This document shows positions 17,187 to 26,400 of a DNA stretch of 64,000 nt, in pieces. The position numbers were made by a program, and so were the translations under genes. The DNA is taken from the NCBI RefSeq assembly GCF_039655745.1, contig NZ_JBBYXI010000002.1, positions 62,001 to 126,000 on the forward strand. Reading direction: 5' to 3'. Position 1 is the stretch's first letter; the number at the start of each line of letters is the position of its first letter. The notes beneath the pieces are model-generated. The model did not search any database. It had not been told where the DNA came from and worked only from the letters and a program-made list of their open reading frames with translations. This DNA comes from Hohaiivirga grylli. Its GTDB lineage: Bacteria > Pseudomonadota > Alphaproteobacteria > Rhizobiales > Beijerinckiaceae.

Positions 17187-17282
17187 ATGAACCAGAAAGA
17201 ATACCAGCCAACCACGTGTTCTGTATTCTTTTCTATGGTGCTTCATGACGGATATTCTGACCTTAAAAGGTATTTCATATAA
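17187..17282 (+). CDS. candidate 31-residue leader peptide overlapping the ABC-F start
   Basis: The ORF starts with an ATG seven bases after AGGAGTG, the best ribosome-binding site in this region. It encodes 31 residues (MNQKEYQPTT... ending ...KRYFI) and stops at 17280-17282. Its last 38 bases overlap the start of the ABC-F gene (ATG at 17245) in a different frame. The ABC-F start itself has only a weak GGTG upstream. The arrangement resembles a regulatory upstream ORF; several antibiotic-resistance ABC-F genes are controlled by such leaders through ribosome stalling. No protein-level evidence exists here, so function is inferred. Confidence 0.45.
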   Translation: MNQKEYQPTTCSVFFSMVLHDGYSDLKRYFI

Positions 17283-18837
17283 TACGCCAAACGGGCGTCA
17301 GCTTTTCAATAAATTTGATTTTTCAATTGGGCGGGAACGTATAGCCCTCGTCGGTGCAAACGGCTGTGGCAAGACCACATTGCTGCAGCTTATCTCTGGT
17401 CAGCTGAAACCCGTAGAAGGGCAGATCATTGCCCATGGTAAAATTGGTTTCTTAAGGCAAATATTAGATCATGAGAGCAATCAATCGATTGCTGAAGTGC
17501 TCAATGTTCATGAGGGAATAGAGCGTCTCTCTCGAATAGAGCAAGGGAAGGCTGAAGATGATGATCTTGAGCTGGCTGACTGGTTTCTCGAAGCTGAGAT
17601 AGGGGAAACCCTCACTAAACTTGGACTGGGCAATCTCGATATTACACAGCCTTTTGGCTCATTAAGCGGAGGGCAGAAAACACGAATTGAGATTGCGCGT
17701 CTGTTATTGGAAAAGCCTGATCTCATTCTGTTGGATGAACCAACAAATAATCTTGATGTTGAAGGTCGTGAGCTTGTTCAGAACCTGATGCTTAATTGGC
17801 AGGGAGGCGCGCTTATTGCGAGCCATGACAGAAAGCTTCTGTCGTCCGTGGATTGTATTGTTGAACTATCGGAGACCGGTGTAAGCCGTTTTGGCGGTAA
17901 CTGGGATTTTTATAAGCAGCAGAAAGATCGTGAGGTTGCTGCAGCTGAACATGCGCTTGCACGTGCCCAGCTAGAACAATCACGTGCCGAGAAAGATGCA
18001 CAGGAGCGGATAGAGCGACAGCAGCAAAGAGATGCAAGAGGTAAGAAAGCCCGAAGTAGCGGCGTGCCAAAAGTATTGCTTGATGCCCGAAAAGATAGGG
18101 CAGGGCGTACAAAGTCCAGAACAAGCCAGCTTTCAGGGCATATATTACAAAACACGGAACAGGAGATTCATAAGGCGCAGGAGCGTTTGGAAATTATTGC
18201 CCCCCGTAACTTTTCTTTGAAAAGTGGGTTTGCCAATAGTGGAAAAACTCTCATTGAGATTGCTAGCATCAGTGGCGGTTATGACCCGGGACAGGATATT
18301 ATCTCAAACTTCTCCCTACGAGTTCATAACGGTGATCGTATTGCGCTTGTCGGCTCGAATGGCTCCGGTAAATCTACGCTTCTGCAAATGATTGCCGGAA
18401 CATTGCCTGTTACTGCAGGTGAAATCAGGAGGTTCTCTCCTGTTTATGTTCTTGATCAGCATGTGCAGATATTAAACCCTGAAGAAAGCATCTTTGAAAA
18501 CTTTAAGCGGTTAAAGCCTGATAGCAATGACAATGAATGCAGGGCTGCCCTGGCAAAGTTTATGTTTCGGGCAGATGCCAGTTTGAGGAAAGTTTCAGAG
18601 CTCAGTGGTGGCGAAAAAATGCGGGCAGCCATGGCCTGTATCTTCGGGCATGAGCCACTTGCCGGTTTACTCATCCTCGATGAGCCGACCAACCATCTGG
18701 ATATTCAATCTATTGAGGAACTGGAGCGTGCCTTGCAGAGTTATGAAGGTGCACTCATTGTTGTCTCACATGATAAAGCATTTCTGGAGGCCATTGGTAT
18801 CAAGCAGTTTGTCTCTCTTGATGGTATATCTTTCTAA
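17245..18837 (+). CDS. ABC-F family ATPase
   Basis: A 530-residue protein with two ABC ATPase domains and no membrane segments, the ABC-F layout. Domain 1 has Walker A GANGCGKT (residues 37-44), LSGGQ near 141 and LLDEPTNNLD near 162. Domain 2 has Walker A GSNGSGKS near 370, LSGGE near 453 and LILDEPTNHLD near 475. A basic, glutamine-rich linker lies between them (about 230-300). ABC-F proteins act on ribosomes as translation factors or antibiotic-protection factors; the subgroup is not clear from sequence alone. It is monocistronic, after the gcv terminator and behind the candidate leader ORF. Confidence 0.9.
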   Translation: MTDILTLKGISYNTPNGRQLFNKFDFSIGRERIALVGANGCGKTTLLQLISGQLKPVEGQIIAHGKIGFLRQILDHESNQSIAEVLNVHEGIERLSRIEQGKAEDDDLELADWFLEAEIGETLTKLGLGNLDITQPFGSLSGGQKTRIEIARLLLEKPDLILLDEPTNNLDVEGRELVQNLMLNWQGGALIASHDRKLLSSVDCIVELSETGVSRFGGNWDFYKQQKDREVAAAEHALARAQLEQSRAEKDAQERIERQQQRDARGKKARSSGVPKVLLDARKDRAGRTKSRTSQLSGHILQNTEQEIHKAQERLEIIAPRNFSLKSGFANSGKTLIEIASISGGYDPGQDIISNFSLRVHNGDRIALVGSNGSGKSTLLQMIAGTLPVTAGEIRRFSPVYVLDQHVQILNPEESIFENFKRLKPDSNDNECRAALAKFMFRADASLRKVSELSGGEKMRAAMACIFGHEPLAGLLILDEPTNHLDIQSIEELERALQSYEGALIVVSHDKAFLEAIGIKQFVSLDGISF

Positions 18838-18867
18838 AGTGTGAGGTATAACACGTTAGTTAATAAA

Positions 18868-18908
18868 CATTTTTAAATGTGAATTTATTCAATTTACATT
18901 TAAAAATG
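18868..18908. repeat. long AT-rich inverted repeat
   Basis: Two 18-base arms (18868-18885 and 18891-18908) with one mismatch flank a five-base TATTC spacer. It lies in the 181-base gap between the ABC-F and symporter genes. No T run follows, so it is not a classical terminator. It could be an operator for the symporter gene or a processing hairpin at the end of the ABC-F mRNA. Confidence 0.6.
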
Positions 18909-19018
18909 ATGCGACTATAAGGTCGGAACTCATAATAAGCCCAGTGTCATCTTAGAGTATTTACGGTATCCTATAGTTTGCTTGGGCAGAGGAAACTCCA
19001 GCAGGAAAGAGTACTTCC

Positions 19019-20449
19019 ATGGAAGCATCAAGTTCTTCAGCCATGTTTCATGGCGTCTTCTTCGAGAAGTTTATCTCCATTACTTATTATCAGACGCTTA
19101 TTGGTCTGGCTGCCATTCTGGTCAGTTTTTTTATTCTGAAATGGTTGCAGGATAGAAAAACCAGTTTTTCAATTCGTATGCTTGTCGCCTTGATTATTGG
19201 CGCTGCCCTTGGCCTTGGGATACAGGCCGTAGCAGGTTTCCCAGTCAAGGCAACAGGATGGATGAATGAGATTTCCATCTGGTATGGCTTACCCGGCCGT
19301 GCCTTTGTCGCCTTTATTCGGATGCTGGTCATTCCGCTGATCTTTGTATCTATCGTCAAGGTTGTCCTTGATTTCTCCGGTCAGGAAAATCTGCCGAAGA
19401 TTGCGACCCGTGGTATTTTCTGGCTGCTGTTTACGACAGGCATTGCATGCGTTATCGGCATCGTCCTTGCCAATGCATTCGGGTTAGGTCTGGAAACAGC
19501 TGTTGTGACATCCAGCGAACAGGGTAAGGCCTACACCAATCTGGTTGAAACAATCCTGCGGTTGATCCCTAGCAATATCATCTCAGCAATGAGCGGTGAG
19601 AATATTGTTGGTCTGGTTATCTTCTCAGCATTAATTGGCGCAGGCGCCAACCGGATGGAGAAGAAGAATCCGGAAGTTATCGCTGTCTTCAAAAGCCTCA
19701 TTGGAGCACTTTATAAGATCGTGATGTCCGTTGCCATGACGATCATCAAGTACATGCCTTATGCGGTTGTGGCGCTGTTGGCCCGCACGATTGTTCTCAA
19801 CGGTATTCCAGCCATTATTGAAGTCTCAAGCTTTGTAGTTGCTATTTACGTGGCAACTATTCTGATGCTGCTTGTCCATGTGGTGATTGTTGCCATGCAC
19901 GGTGTGTCACCTGTGATGTTCGTCCGGAAGGCGCTGAGTACCTGGCTGATGGCTTTTACGAGCCGTTCTTCAGTTGGGACACTGCCGGTCACCATTTCGA
20001 CCCTGACAGGTCGTATGGGCGTTAATGACGGCACGGCTAACCTTGTCGGCTCTCTGGGTAGCACGATGGGTATGAACGGCTGTGCAGGCTTCTTCCCTGC
20101 GATGGTAGCCATCATGGTTGCCCATATGGTTGGTATTGAGGTTAACCTCCAGTTCTACATCATGCTGGTTATCGTTGTTGTCATTGGATCTATCGGTATC
20201 GCTGGTATTCCGGGTACAGCGACCGTTGCTGCAACGATTGTGCTGTCTGGTATGGGGATGGGGGAACATTTTCCACTGATTGGTATGGTTCTGGCTATTG
20301 ATCCGATTATTGATATGGCTCGTACGCTTGCCAACGTATCTGGTACCATGGTTGCGGCTGTGGCAACGGAGAGGGAAATGGGTAGCATGGATATGGCTGT
20401 CTTCAATGATGCCGATGCCATTGCAGAACATGCCGAGGCTACCCTGTAA
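19019..20449 (+). CDS. dicarboxylate/amino acid:cation symporter (DAACS family)
   Basis: A 476-residue inner-membrane transporter with eight or more hydrophobic helices. The AFIRMLVIPLIFVSIVKVV stretch near residue 100 and the serine-rich re-entrant motif TSRSSVGTLPVT near residue 312 are typical of the DAACS family, as is the final helix region with NVSGTM. Family members use sodium or protons to import glutamate, dicarboxylates or cystine. The sequence looks closest to the TcyP-like cystine branch, but I would not assign a substrate firmly. AGGAAAG lies upstream of the ATG. A strong terminator follows. Confidence 0.85.
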   Translation: MEASSSSAMFHGVFFEKFISITYYQTLIGLAAILVSFFILKWLQDRKTSFSIRMLVALIIGAALGLGIQAVAGFPVKATGWMNEISIWYGLPGRAFVAFIRMLVIPLIFVSIVKVVLDFSGQENLPKIATRGIFWLLFTTGIACVIGIVLANAFGLGLETAVVTSSEQGKAYTNLVETILRLIPSNIISAMSGENIVGLVIFSALIGAGANRMEKKNPEVIAVFKSLIGALYKIVMSVAMTIIKYMPYAVVALLARTIVLNGIPAIIEVSSFVVAIYVATILMLLVHVVIVAMHGVSPVMFVRKALSTWLMAFTSRSSVGTLPVTISTLTGRMGVNDGTANLVGSLGSTMGMNGCAGFFPAMVAIMVAHMVGIEVNLQFYIMLVIVVVIGSIGIAGIPGTATVAATIVLSGMGMGEHFPLIGMVLAIDPIIDMARTLANVSGTMVAAVATEREMGSMDMAVFNDADAIAEHAEATL

Positions 20450-20474
20450 AAGCCTTGAGTGCGTAAATGCTTTT

Positions 20475-20509
20475 ATACCCCTGCAAAATTCTGCAGGGGT
20501 ATTTTTTTT
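20475..20509 (+). terminator. terminator of the DAACS symporter gene
   Basis: An 11-bp stem ATACCCCTGCA/TGCAGGGGTAT with a six-base loop is followed by eight T residues. It is a textbook rho-independent terminator. Confidence 0.93.
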
Positions 20510-20614
20510 GAACTCATTATTGTTCAGGAGTGAATCTTAACACGGAGCCATATCCCTATTGGTACAGGGTAAGGTAAGGAAGCCGCTAGATGTTGCCTGT
20601 AGAACCCAGGGCAA

Positions 20615-20640
20615 ATAAAAACGGCCCTGACGGGCCGTTT
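20615..20640 (-). terminator. terminator of the F0 ATP synthase operon
   Basis: The hairpin AAACGGCCC-TGAC... pairs with GGGCCGTTT, and on the minus strand the stem is followed by TTTTTATTT. It lies 27 bases past the atpF stop. No gene is seen in the 217-base gap between the symporter and atpF apart from the two terminators. Confidence 0.85.
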
Positions 20641-20666
20641 AAAACAATCAACTGAGATAACAGTTA

Positions 20667-21155
20667 TTAGGCGTTGAAGCGGCTCTTAACTTCATCGAGC
20701 CCTTTGGTAATGAGGGCTTCGGCTGTCTTGCCTTTAACTTCACCGCGTAAAACAACTTCTGATGCCTTAACAGCCGCTTCAATGGCAGCTGCCTTAACTT
20801 CAGCTGCCGCATCTGCTTCAGCCTGAGCAATCTTGGCTTCAGCAGCAGCCGTGCGGCGGGCAACAAAGTCGGCCATTTTCTGCTGTGTTTCTTCAGAGAT
20901 ACGTTTTGCTTCAGCTTTAGCAAGCGCAACAATGTCTTCTGCTTCTTTTTCGGCAGCAACACGTTTCGCTTCAAATTCTTTCAGCAGGTTTTCAGCGTCA
21001 TCACGGAGCTGTTTTGCTTCCTGCAACTGGTCAGCAACGCCTTGAGTGCGCTTGTCCAGACCAGATGTGATAATCCCGGGAACCTTGTAGTAAACAAGGA
21101 TGCCAACAAAGATGAGAAATGCAATTGCGACCCAGGTTTCTGCACTAGCAAGCAT
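20667..21155 (-). CDS. atpF: F0F1 ATP synthase subunit b
   Basis: A 162-residue stator subunit with one N-terminal membrane helix (about residues 8-26) and a long, charged, alanine-rich coiled coil that reaches F1. I chose the ATG at 21155 (MLASAETWVAIAFL) with GAGGAGAG upstream; an upstream reading to 21275 would overlap the b' gene. Last gene of the F0 operon, ten bases after b'. Confidence 0.94.
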   Translation of the reverse strand: MLASAETWVAIAFLIFVGILVYYKVPGIITSGLDKRTQGVADQLQEAKQLRDDAENLLKEFEAKRVAAEKEAEDIVALAKAEAKRISEETQQKMADFVARRTAAAEAKIAQAEADAAAEVKAAAIEAAVKASEVVLRGEVKGKTAEALITKGLDEVKSRFNA

Positions 21156-21165
21156 TGGTCTCTCC

Positions 21166-21699
21166 TCAGGCTTTGATCTGATCAAGAGCTGCTTCGACTG
21201 CGGTGTCGGACGGCGCTTTCTCGATAATGTGTTCGACGAGGGTTGAAGTTGTTTCCGCGGCAATTGCGCGGACATTTTTCATAGCCTTCGTTTTGGTTTT
21301 CTCAATCTTGCTATTGGCTTCCTGCATGCGAACAGCCAGCTCTTCCTCAAGTGCTTTGCGACGCTTTTCGGATTCTGCTGTCAGTTTGCTATGTGCTTCC
21401 TGAGCAAGATTTTGAGCATTTGAACGGGCTTCAGCCAATGATCTTTCATAGGCTTTCCCTGCTTCTTCAGCTTTAACGCGGGCCTCTTGGGCCTGCTGAA
21501 GATCGCGGTTCAGGATACCTTCACGCTCTTCGAAAATTGATTTGAAGCGCGGAACAATAACCTTGGACACCATGAAATAGAGAAGTCCAAAAGTGATTGC
21601 CAGCCAAAGAAGCTGTCCGCCGAAATGTGTCGTATCGAAAGCAGGAAAATTTCCGCCTTCTCCTGAAACTTCGGTTCCTGCGTGTGTATTCTGGGCCAT
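21166..21699 (-). CDS. F0F1 ATP synthase subunit b' (second b-type subunit)
   Basis: A 177-residue second b-type stator subunit, as found in alphaproteobacteria and phototrophs. It has a periplasmic N-terminal tail, one membrane helix (about residues 25-45), and a long coiled coil. The ATG at 21699 begins MAQNTHAG and has CAGGA upstream; the earlier start at 21747 adds a non-conserved 16 residues. It lies between the c and b subunit genes and presumably forms a b-b' heterodimer with atpF. Confidence 0.92.
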   Translation of the reverse strand: MAQNTHAGTEVSGEGGNFPAFDTTHFGGQLLWLAITFGLLYFMVSKVIVPRFKSIFEEREGILNRDLQQAQEARVKAEEAGKAYERSLAEARSNAQNLAQEAHSKLTAESEKRRKALEEELAVRMQEANSKIEKTKTKAMKNVRAIAAETTSTLVEHIIEKAPSDTAVEAALDQIKA

Positions 21700-21796
21700 A
21701 CGAGAATATCCTGAAAAGTCCAGAGACGGCAGAGGTGCTGCCGTCACGGTTGCTCAAAGGCGGGAAAATCCCGCCTTCCGACCATCGAGCGGATAA

Positions 21797-22024
21797 TTAC
21801 ACAACGAAGAGAAGGATGAGTGCAACAACGAGACAGAAAATGCCGAGACCTTCGGCAAGAGCTGCACCGATAAAGGCGCGGGCAAACTGGCTGTCAGCTG
21901 CAGATGGATTGCGAAGAGCGCCGGAGAGGTAGTTACCGAAAATGGTACCCACACCCATAGCAGCAAGACCCATACCGAGACAGGCCAGACCAGCGCCAAG
22001 GAACTTCAGTGTAGACAGATCCAT
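21797..22024 (-). CDS. atpE: F0F1 ATP synthase subunit c
   Basis: A 75-residue hairpin of two hydrophobic helices joined by the polar loop RNPSA. The first helix is glycine-rich and the second carries the ion-binding carboxylate, here the glutamate in AALAEGLGIF (about residue 57). Nothing suggests a sodium-binding signature, so proton coupling is likely. These subunits form the rotor ring. It lies 56 bases after atpB. Confidence 0.95.
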   Translation of the reverse strand: MDLSTLKFLGAGLACLGMGLAAMGVGTIFGNYLSGALRNPSAADSQFARAFIGAALAEGLGIFCLVVALILLFVV

Positions 22025-22080
22025 CGTAATCTCCTTCAGAATGATGGTCGGTATTTTAAAAGAAACGTAGCCCTATCAGA

Positions 22081-22806
22081 TCAGTGATCGATATGCAGGG
22101 CGTCGTTGAGGTAAATACAGGTAAGAATTGCAAAGACGTATGCCTGAAGACAGGCAACCAGCAGTTCAAGGGCCATCAGGGCAACAGCCATCACCAGTGG
22201 AAGAGGTGACAGGATTGCAAAGAAGCCGCTTGCACCCAGCATAACAACAAAGCCCGCAAAAATTTTCAGAGCAATGTGGCCAGCCATCATGTTTGCAAAC
22301 AAACGAAGAGACAGGCTGATTGGACGTGAGATGAATGAGATGATCTCAATCAGCACAAGGAATGGAAGCAGCCAGCCTGGCACTCCTGATGGCACGAAAA
22401 GGTGCAGGAAGTGCGCGCCATGATGCATGAAACCGTAGACGATGACCGTTCCGATAACCAGAACAGCCAAGGCAAAGGTCACGATCAGATGGCTGGTGAC
22501 TGTGAAGCTGTAAGGAATGAGGCCCACAAGGTTGGCCGTCAAAACGAACGTGAAAAGCGAGAAAACCAGCGGGAAGAAACGCATTCCGTCCTTACCGGTC
22601 GTTTCGTTCATCATGTTGAGAACGAAGTCATGCAGTCCTTCTGCAAAGGCCTGTGCTCTGCCAGGGACAAGAGACCGCTTACTTGTTGCCAGCAACAGGC
22701 CCCCTACGATGATTGCCAAGGCAATAACCATGAAAAGGGAAGCATTACTGAAAAGTATTTGCGGAATGAAATACTTGATCTCGAATTGTTCAATAGGGCT
22801 ATGCAT
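22081..22806 (-). CDS. atpB: F0F1 ATP synthase subunit a
   Basis: A 241-residue membrane subunit that forms the proton channel beside the c-ring. The essential arginine lies in the SLRLFANMMAGHIAL stretch (about residue 167), the family's most conserved segment. Other signs are GLIPYSFTVTSHL and the terminal LEACLQAYVF-like LLVACLQAYVFAIL. It follows atpI by 48 bases in the operon. Confidence 0.95.
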   Translation of the reverse strand: MHSPIEQFEIKYFIPQILFSNASLFMVIALAIIVGGLLLATSKRSLVPGRAQAFAEGLHDFVLNMMNETTGKDGMRFFPLVFSLFTFVLTANLVGLIPYSFTVTSHLIVTFALAVLVIGTVIVYGFMHHGAHFLHLFVPSGVPGWLLPFLVLIEIISFISRPISLSLRLFANMMAGHIALKIFAGFVVMLGASGFFAILSPLPLVMAVALMALELLVACLQAYVFAILTCIYLNDALHIDH

Positions 22807-22854
22807 GTCCTGCGCTTTCGCCGGGAGAAACCACTACCTGACTTCAAAGGAGAG

Positions 22855-23229
22855 TTACGGTTTATCTTTGAGCCTCATCGTTTTCAGGGCACCGGAAGCT
22901 CTTAAGAGATTGAGCATCCCGGCACAGAAACCGAGGAGAAGAAAAACTATAAGCCCCCACGGAGCCGATCCGAATAACTTATCGACTAACCAACCTATCG
23001 CCCCACCAGCCAAGACACCGGAAACGAACTCAGCTGAAAGCCTGAAGGCTTGGGCAACTGCATTCTGGTTTATGGCCTGTTGCTCAGGAGGTTTTTCCTT
23101 GGTCTCTCGTTCCTGGTTGATGGAATTCAACCGTTTATCGAGAGAGGAAAGCCTCTCTGTCAGGTTGGCGTCAACGGAGTTATCCTTCTCTCCATCATCC
23201 GCTTTGTTTCGTTTGCTCTGGTTGGTCAT
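22855..23229 (-). CDS. atpI: AtpI/AtpZ-like F0F1 assembly protein
   Basis: A 124-residue protein with a long charged N-terminal region (about 65 residues) and two hydrophobic helices (about 72-92 and 95-115) holding AGGAIGWLVDKLFG. This matches the AtpI/AtpZ family encoded at the head of alphaproteobacterial F0 operons. Proposed roles are c-ring assembly and cation uptake. It is the first gene after a strong promoter. Confidence 0.85.
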   Translation of the reverse strand: MTNQSKRNKADDGEKDNSVDANLTERLSSLDKRLNSINQERETKEKPPEQQAINQNAVAQAFRLSAEFVSGVLAGGAIGWLVDKLFGSAPWGLIVFLLLGFCAGMLNLLRASGALKTMRLKDKP

Positions 23230-23290
23230 CGCGACATCACCTCAAACGGCCCGCTACGGACACTGGAATCTGGCTCCGAAAGCCGGGGGC

Positions 23291-23319
23291 ACCATATTGG
23301 CGCAAGACAAGGGTGTCAA
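23291..23319 (-). promoter_or_regulatory. sigma-70-type promoter of the F0 operon
   Basis: On the minus strand TTGACA (23319-23314) is followed after exactly 17 bases by TATGGT (23296-23291). It lies about 60 bases upstream of atpI. The -35 matches the consensus fully and the -10 in four of six positions. Confidence 0.7.
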
Positions 23320-23420
23320 GAATGTTCGACGAATGTATAATACATGAAAGCCAATGAAATTACGATGCTTTTCTAAAGTATTATAAACCAGCCATCAGAA
23401 AAGCTCCCTGAGAATAATCA

Positions 23421-26400
23421 TCAGACGTTTTCAACGAGCTGCTCAGCGGCTTCTAGATCAACAGAAACAAGTTGTGAAACACCTTTTTCAGCCATGGTTA
23501 CGCCGAAAAGACGATCCATCCGGGCCATCGTGATCGGGTTATGGGTAATAACCACAAAGCGCGTTTCAGTTTTCTGAGCCATTTCCGTCAGGAGGTCGCA
23601 ATAACGTTCGACATTCGCATCATCCAGTGGTGCATCGACCTCATCAAGTACGCAAATTGGCGATGGATTCGTTAAAAATACCGCAAAAATAAGTGCGATT
23701 GCAGTTAAAGCCTGCTCTCCACCTGACAGAAGGGTCATTGTTTGCGGCTTTTTTCCTGGGGGGCGGGCAAGAATTTCTAGGCCTGCTTCAAGCGGATCAT
23801 CCGAATCAACAAGAGTGAGCTCTGCTGTGCCGCCACTGAAGAGTGTTGTGAATAGATTCTGGAAGTGGGCATTTACGATATCAAAGGCTGCCAGAAGCCG
23901 CTCCCGGCCTTCTCGGTTCAGGCTGTAGATTGCCTGACGTAAACGCTTGATGGCCTCCTCCAGATCACCTTTCTCATTCAATATACCGGATTTCTTTTCT
24001 TCTATCTCGGTCAGCTCATCTTCTGCCCGCAGATTAACAGCGCCGAGACGTTCCCGGTCTACTTTTAAAGCTGTCAGCTTTCTTTCCACTTCCTCGGGAG
24101 GTGGCAGTGCATCCTGATTATTGAGACCAGCCAGTTCTATCAGGCCAGCAGGGCTGGTTTCGAGAGTTTCAGATATCTGATGCGTAATTTCCGCAAGACG
24201 ACGAATGGAAGCCTCGTGACGGGCTTGAGAGCCTGCACGAGCTTCGCGGGCACTGGATAGCTGCTCCAATGCCAGCCGTGCCTGTCTATCCGTTTCAGCG
24301 AGAATATTCTCTGCTTCTGCCCGGATATCAGATGCTTCTTTCTGTTGGATTTCCGCTTTCTCAATTTCGGCAATGAGTGCCCTGCGGCGTATCAGATAGG
24401 TATCGGGAGCTTCTTGCAGCTCCTTCTGCTCCTTACGGGCGCGCTCAAGACGTTCATTTAAGGTGGAGGCGGCTTCTTCCGCCCGCTCCATTCGTTGAGA
24501 CCATGATGTTATATCGGCAGAGATCATCTCGCTACGGCGGGTACGGCTTGCAGCTTCACTGAGCAATCTGTGTAATTCTGATTGAGCATCAGAAGTTGCG
24601 GTTCTTACTTCAGCAACTTTTATGCGTTGCTGGTTCAATTTACCTTCAAGTTCCGTGGCTGGCTCAAATTGGGCAAGAGCCGTATTTGCATTTTCAAGAC
24701 GAACAGTTGCTTCTTTCTTATCGTTGTTGATACGATCAAGAGCAGCTTTAAGAGATGTAATGCGTGCTGAATTCTCGGTTTCCAGACGTTCAAGACGAGC
24801 GAGCTCTTCACGACTGCGATCAAGATGCTGACGATTTGAGCGCGTGGCATCAATTGCAGCACTTTCTTCCTGTGCTGCTTTTTTTACGGCAGCCTGAGCT
24901 GCTTCCATCTCATTAATACGTTTTTCGCGTATCGCTTCAGCCGTCGCAGCTGCTTTTTCCAGATCGCCAAGACGATTTTTCTCTGCAAGCCGGCGGGCTG
25001 CTGGAGTTGGTGCATCTGCTGCAGCCGTGAAACCATCCCAACGCCATAAACCACCTTCTTTTGAAACAAGTCTCTGTCCCGGCAGAAGTTGATCCTGCAA
25101 TGAAAGTGCCGCAGCACTGTCTACCACGCCAATTTGGGAGAGCCGCCGTTTTAATGCTGCTGGTGCGGATACATATTTGGCTAAGGATGTTACACCTGTT
25201 GGCAGTGGTGCATTGATATCACCTTCAATAATGCTCCAGTGAACAGCTGCCTGAACATCAGAACTGGCATCAAGATCATCTCCGAGAGCAGCACCCAGAG
25301 CGATTTCATATCCCTTTTCTGTCGTGATCTCTTCCAGGATAGCAGTTCCGACCATTCCGGGAGCAGGGGCCAAGAGCTTTGCAAGGGTTCTGATCTCAGT
25401 CTCAAGCTTCTGAGCATTATTTTGAGCTTCCTGTAAGGGGGCTCGTAAATTAGCCTCAGCTTCTCTCGCTATAATTAGTGCTTGGCGGGCGGCTTCCTGT
25501 CTTTGCTCAGCCGCTGCCAGATTTTCTGCCAGAGCTGCTATATTATTCCTGAGTTCATCAATTGCGGCCTGATGACTGACAGCTGCCGTAAACTCAGAAA
25601 GTTTTTGCTCAAGTTGCTGTTGCTCGGTCACCAGTTTGTCATGCCTGAGCTGCTCATCCTGTCGGGAGCGTTCCAGGCTGCTGCGTTGGGCATTGAGATC
25701 AGATACTTCCGCCTGAAGTTTGGTTAGGGTTGCCTCTTCTTGAGCAAGAACTTCTTTGCATTGCGCAACGAGAGAGTGTGCCTTTTCATGAGAGCTTGCA
25801 GATTCAGCCTCCTCTTTGAAAAGCTGTTCTTTCTCATTTTTAAGACGCAGGATTGTTGCTGCCGCGTCTGCCCGCTCTGTTGCACCGCGGGTTATGTCCT
25901 GTTCAAGCTCCTGAATATGCCTCTCAAGATTTTCAAGCTTTTGTTTTGACTGCCGCTCTTCAGTATCAAGTTCCGTGCGCGCATGGGTCAGTCTCTGCAC
26001 GGCTGCGGCGGTTTCTGCTTCTTTCTGTCTGAGAGGGGGCAGGTTATGGGCTGCGACTGCTTGAGCTGTTGCAGCCTTTGTCTGCTTTTCTGTCTCTTCT
26101 GCGACCTTCTTTAAATCTTCATCAGCCTGTAACCGGGCCGCATCTTCTTCTTCCCTTGCGTCAGCAAAGGATATGGCGAGAGACAGGGCTTCATATCGAC
26201 GGATTTCAGCTGAGAGTGTGCGGTAGCGAGATGCTTGGCGACCCTGCTTTTTTAAGCTTTCAGACTGCGATTCAATTTCGCGCAAGACATCTTCAACGCG
26301 TAAAAGATTATCTTCCGCACCTTTCAGGCGCAGCTCAGCCTCATGGCGTCTGGCGTGTAAACCTGCAATGCCAGCCGCATCTTCCAGAATACGCCTGCGC

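Noticed and set aside
23266..23270. GANTC sites near several promoters (e.g. the atp leader, upstream of mutY at 28451-28455, upstream of ialB)
   Set aside because: GANTC occurs about once per 256 bases by chance, and I did not count enrichment, so no cell-cycle control is claimed.
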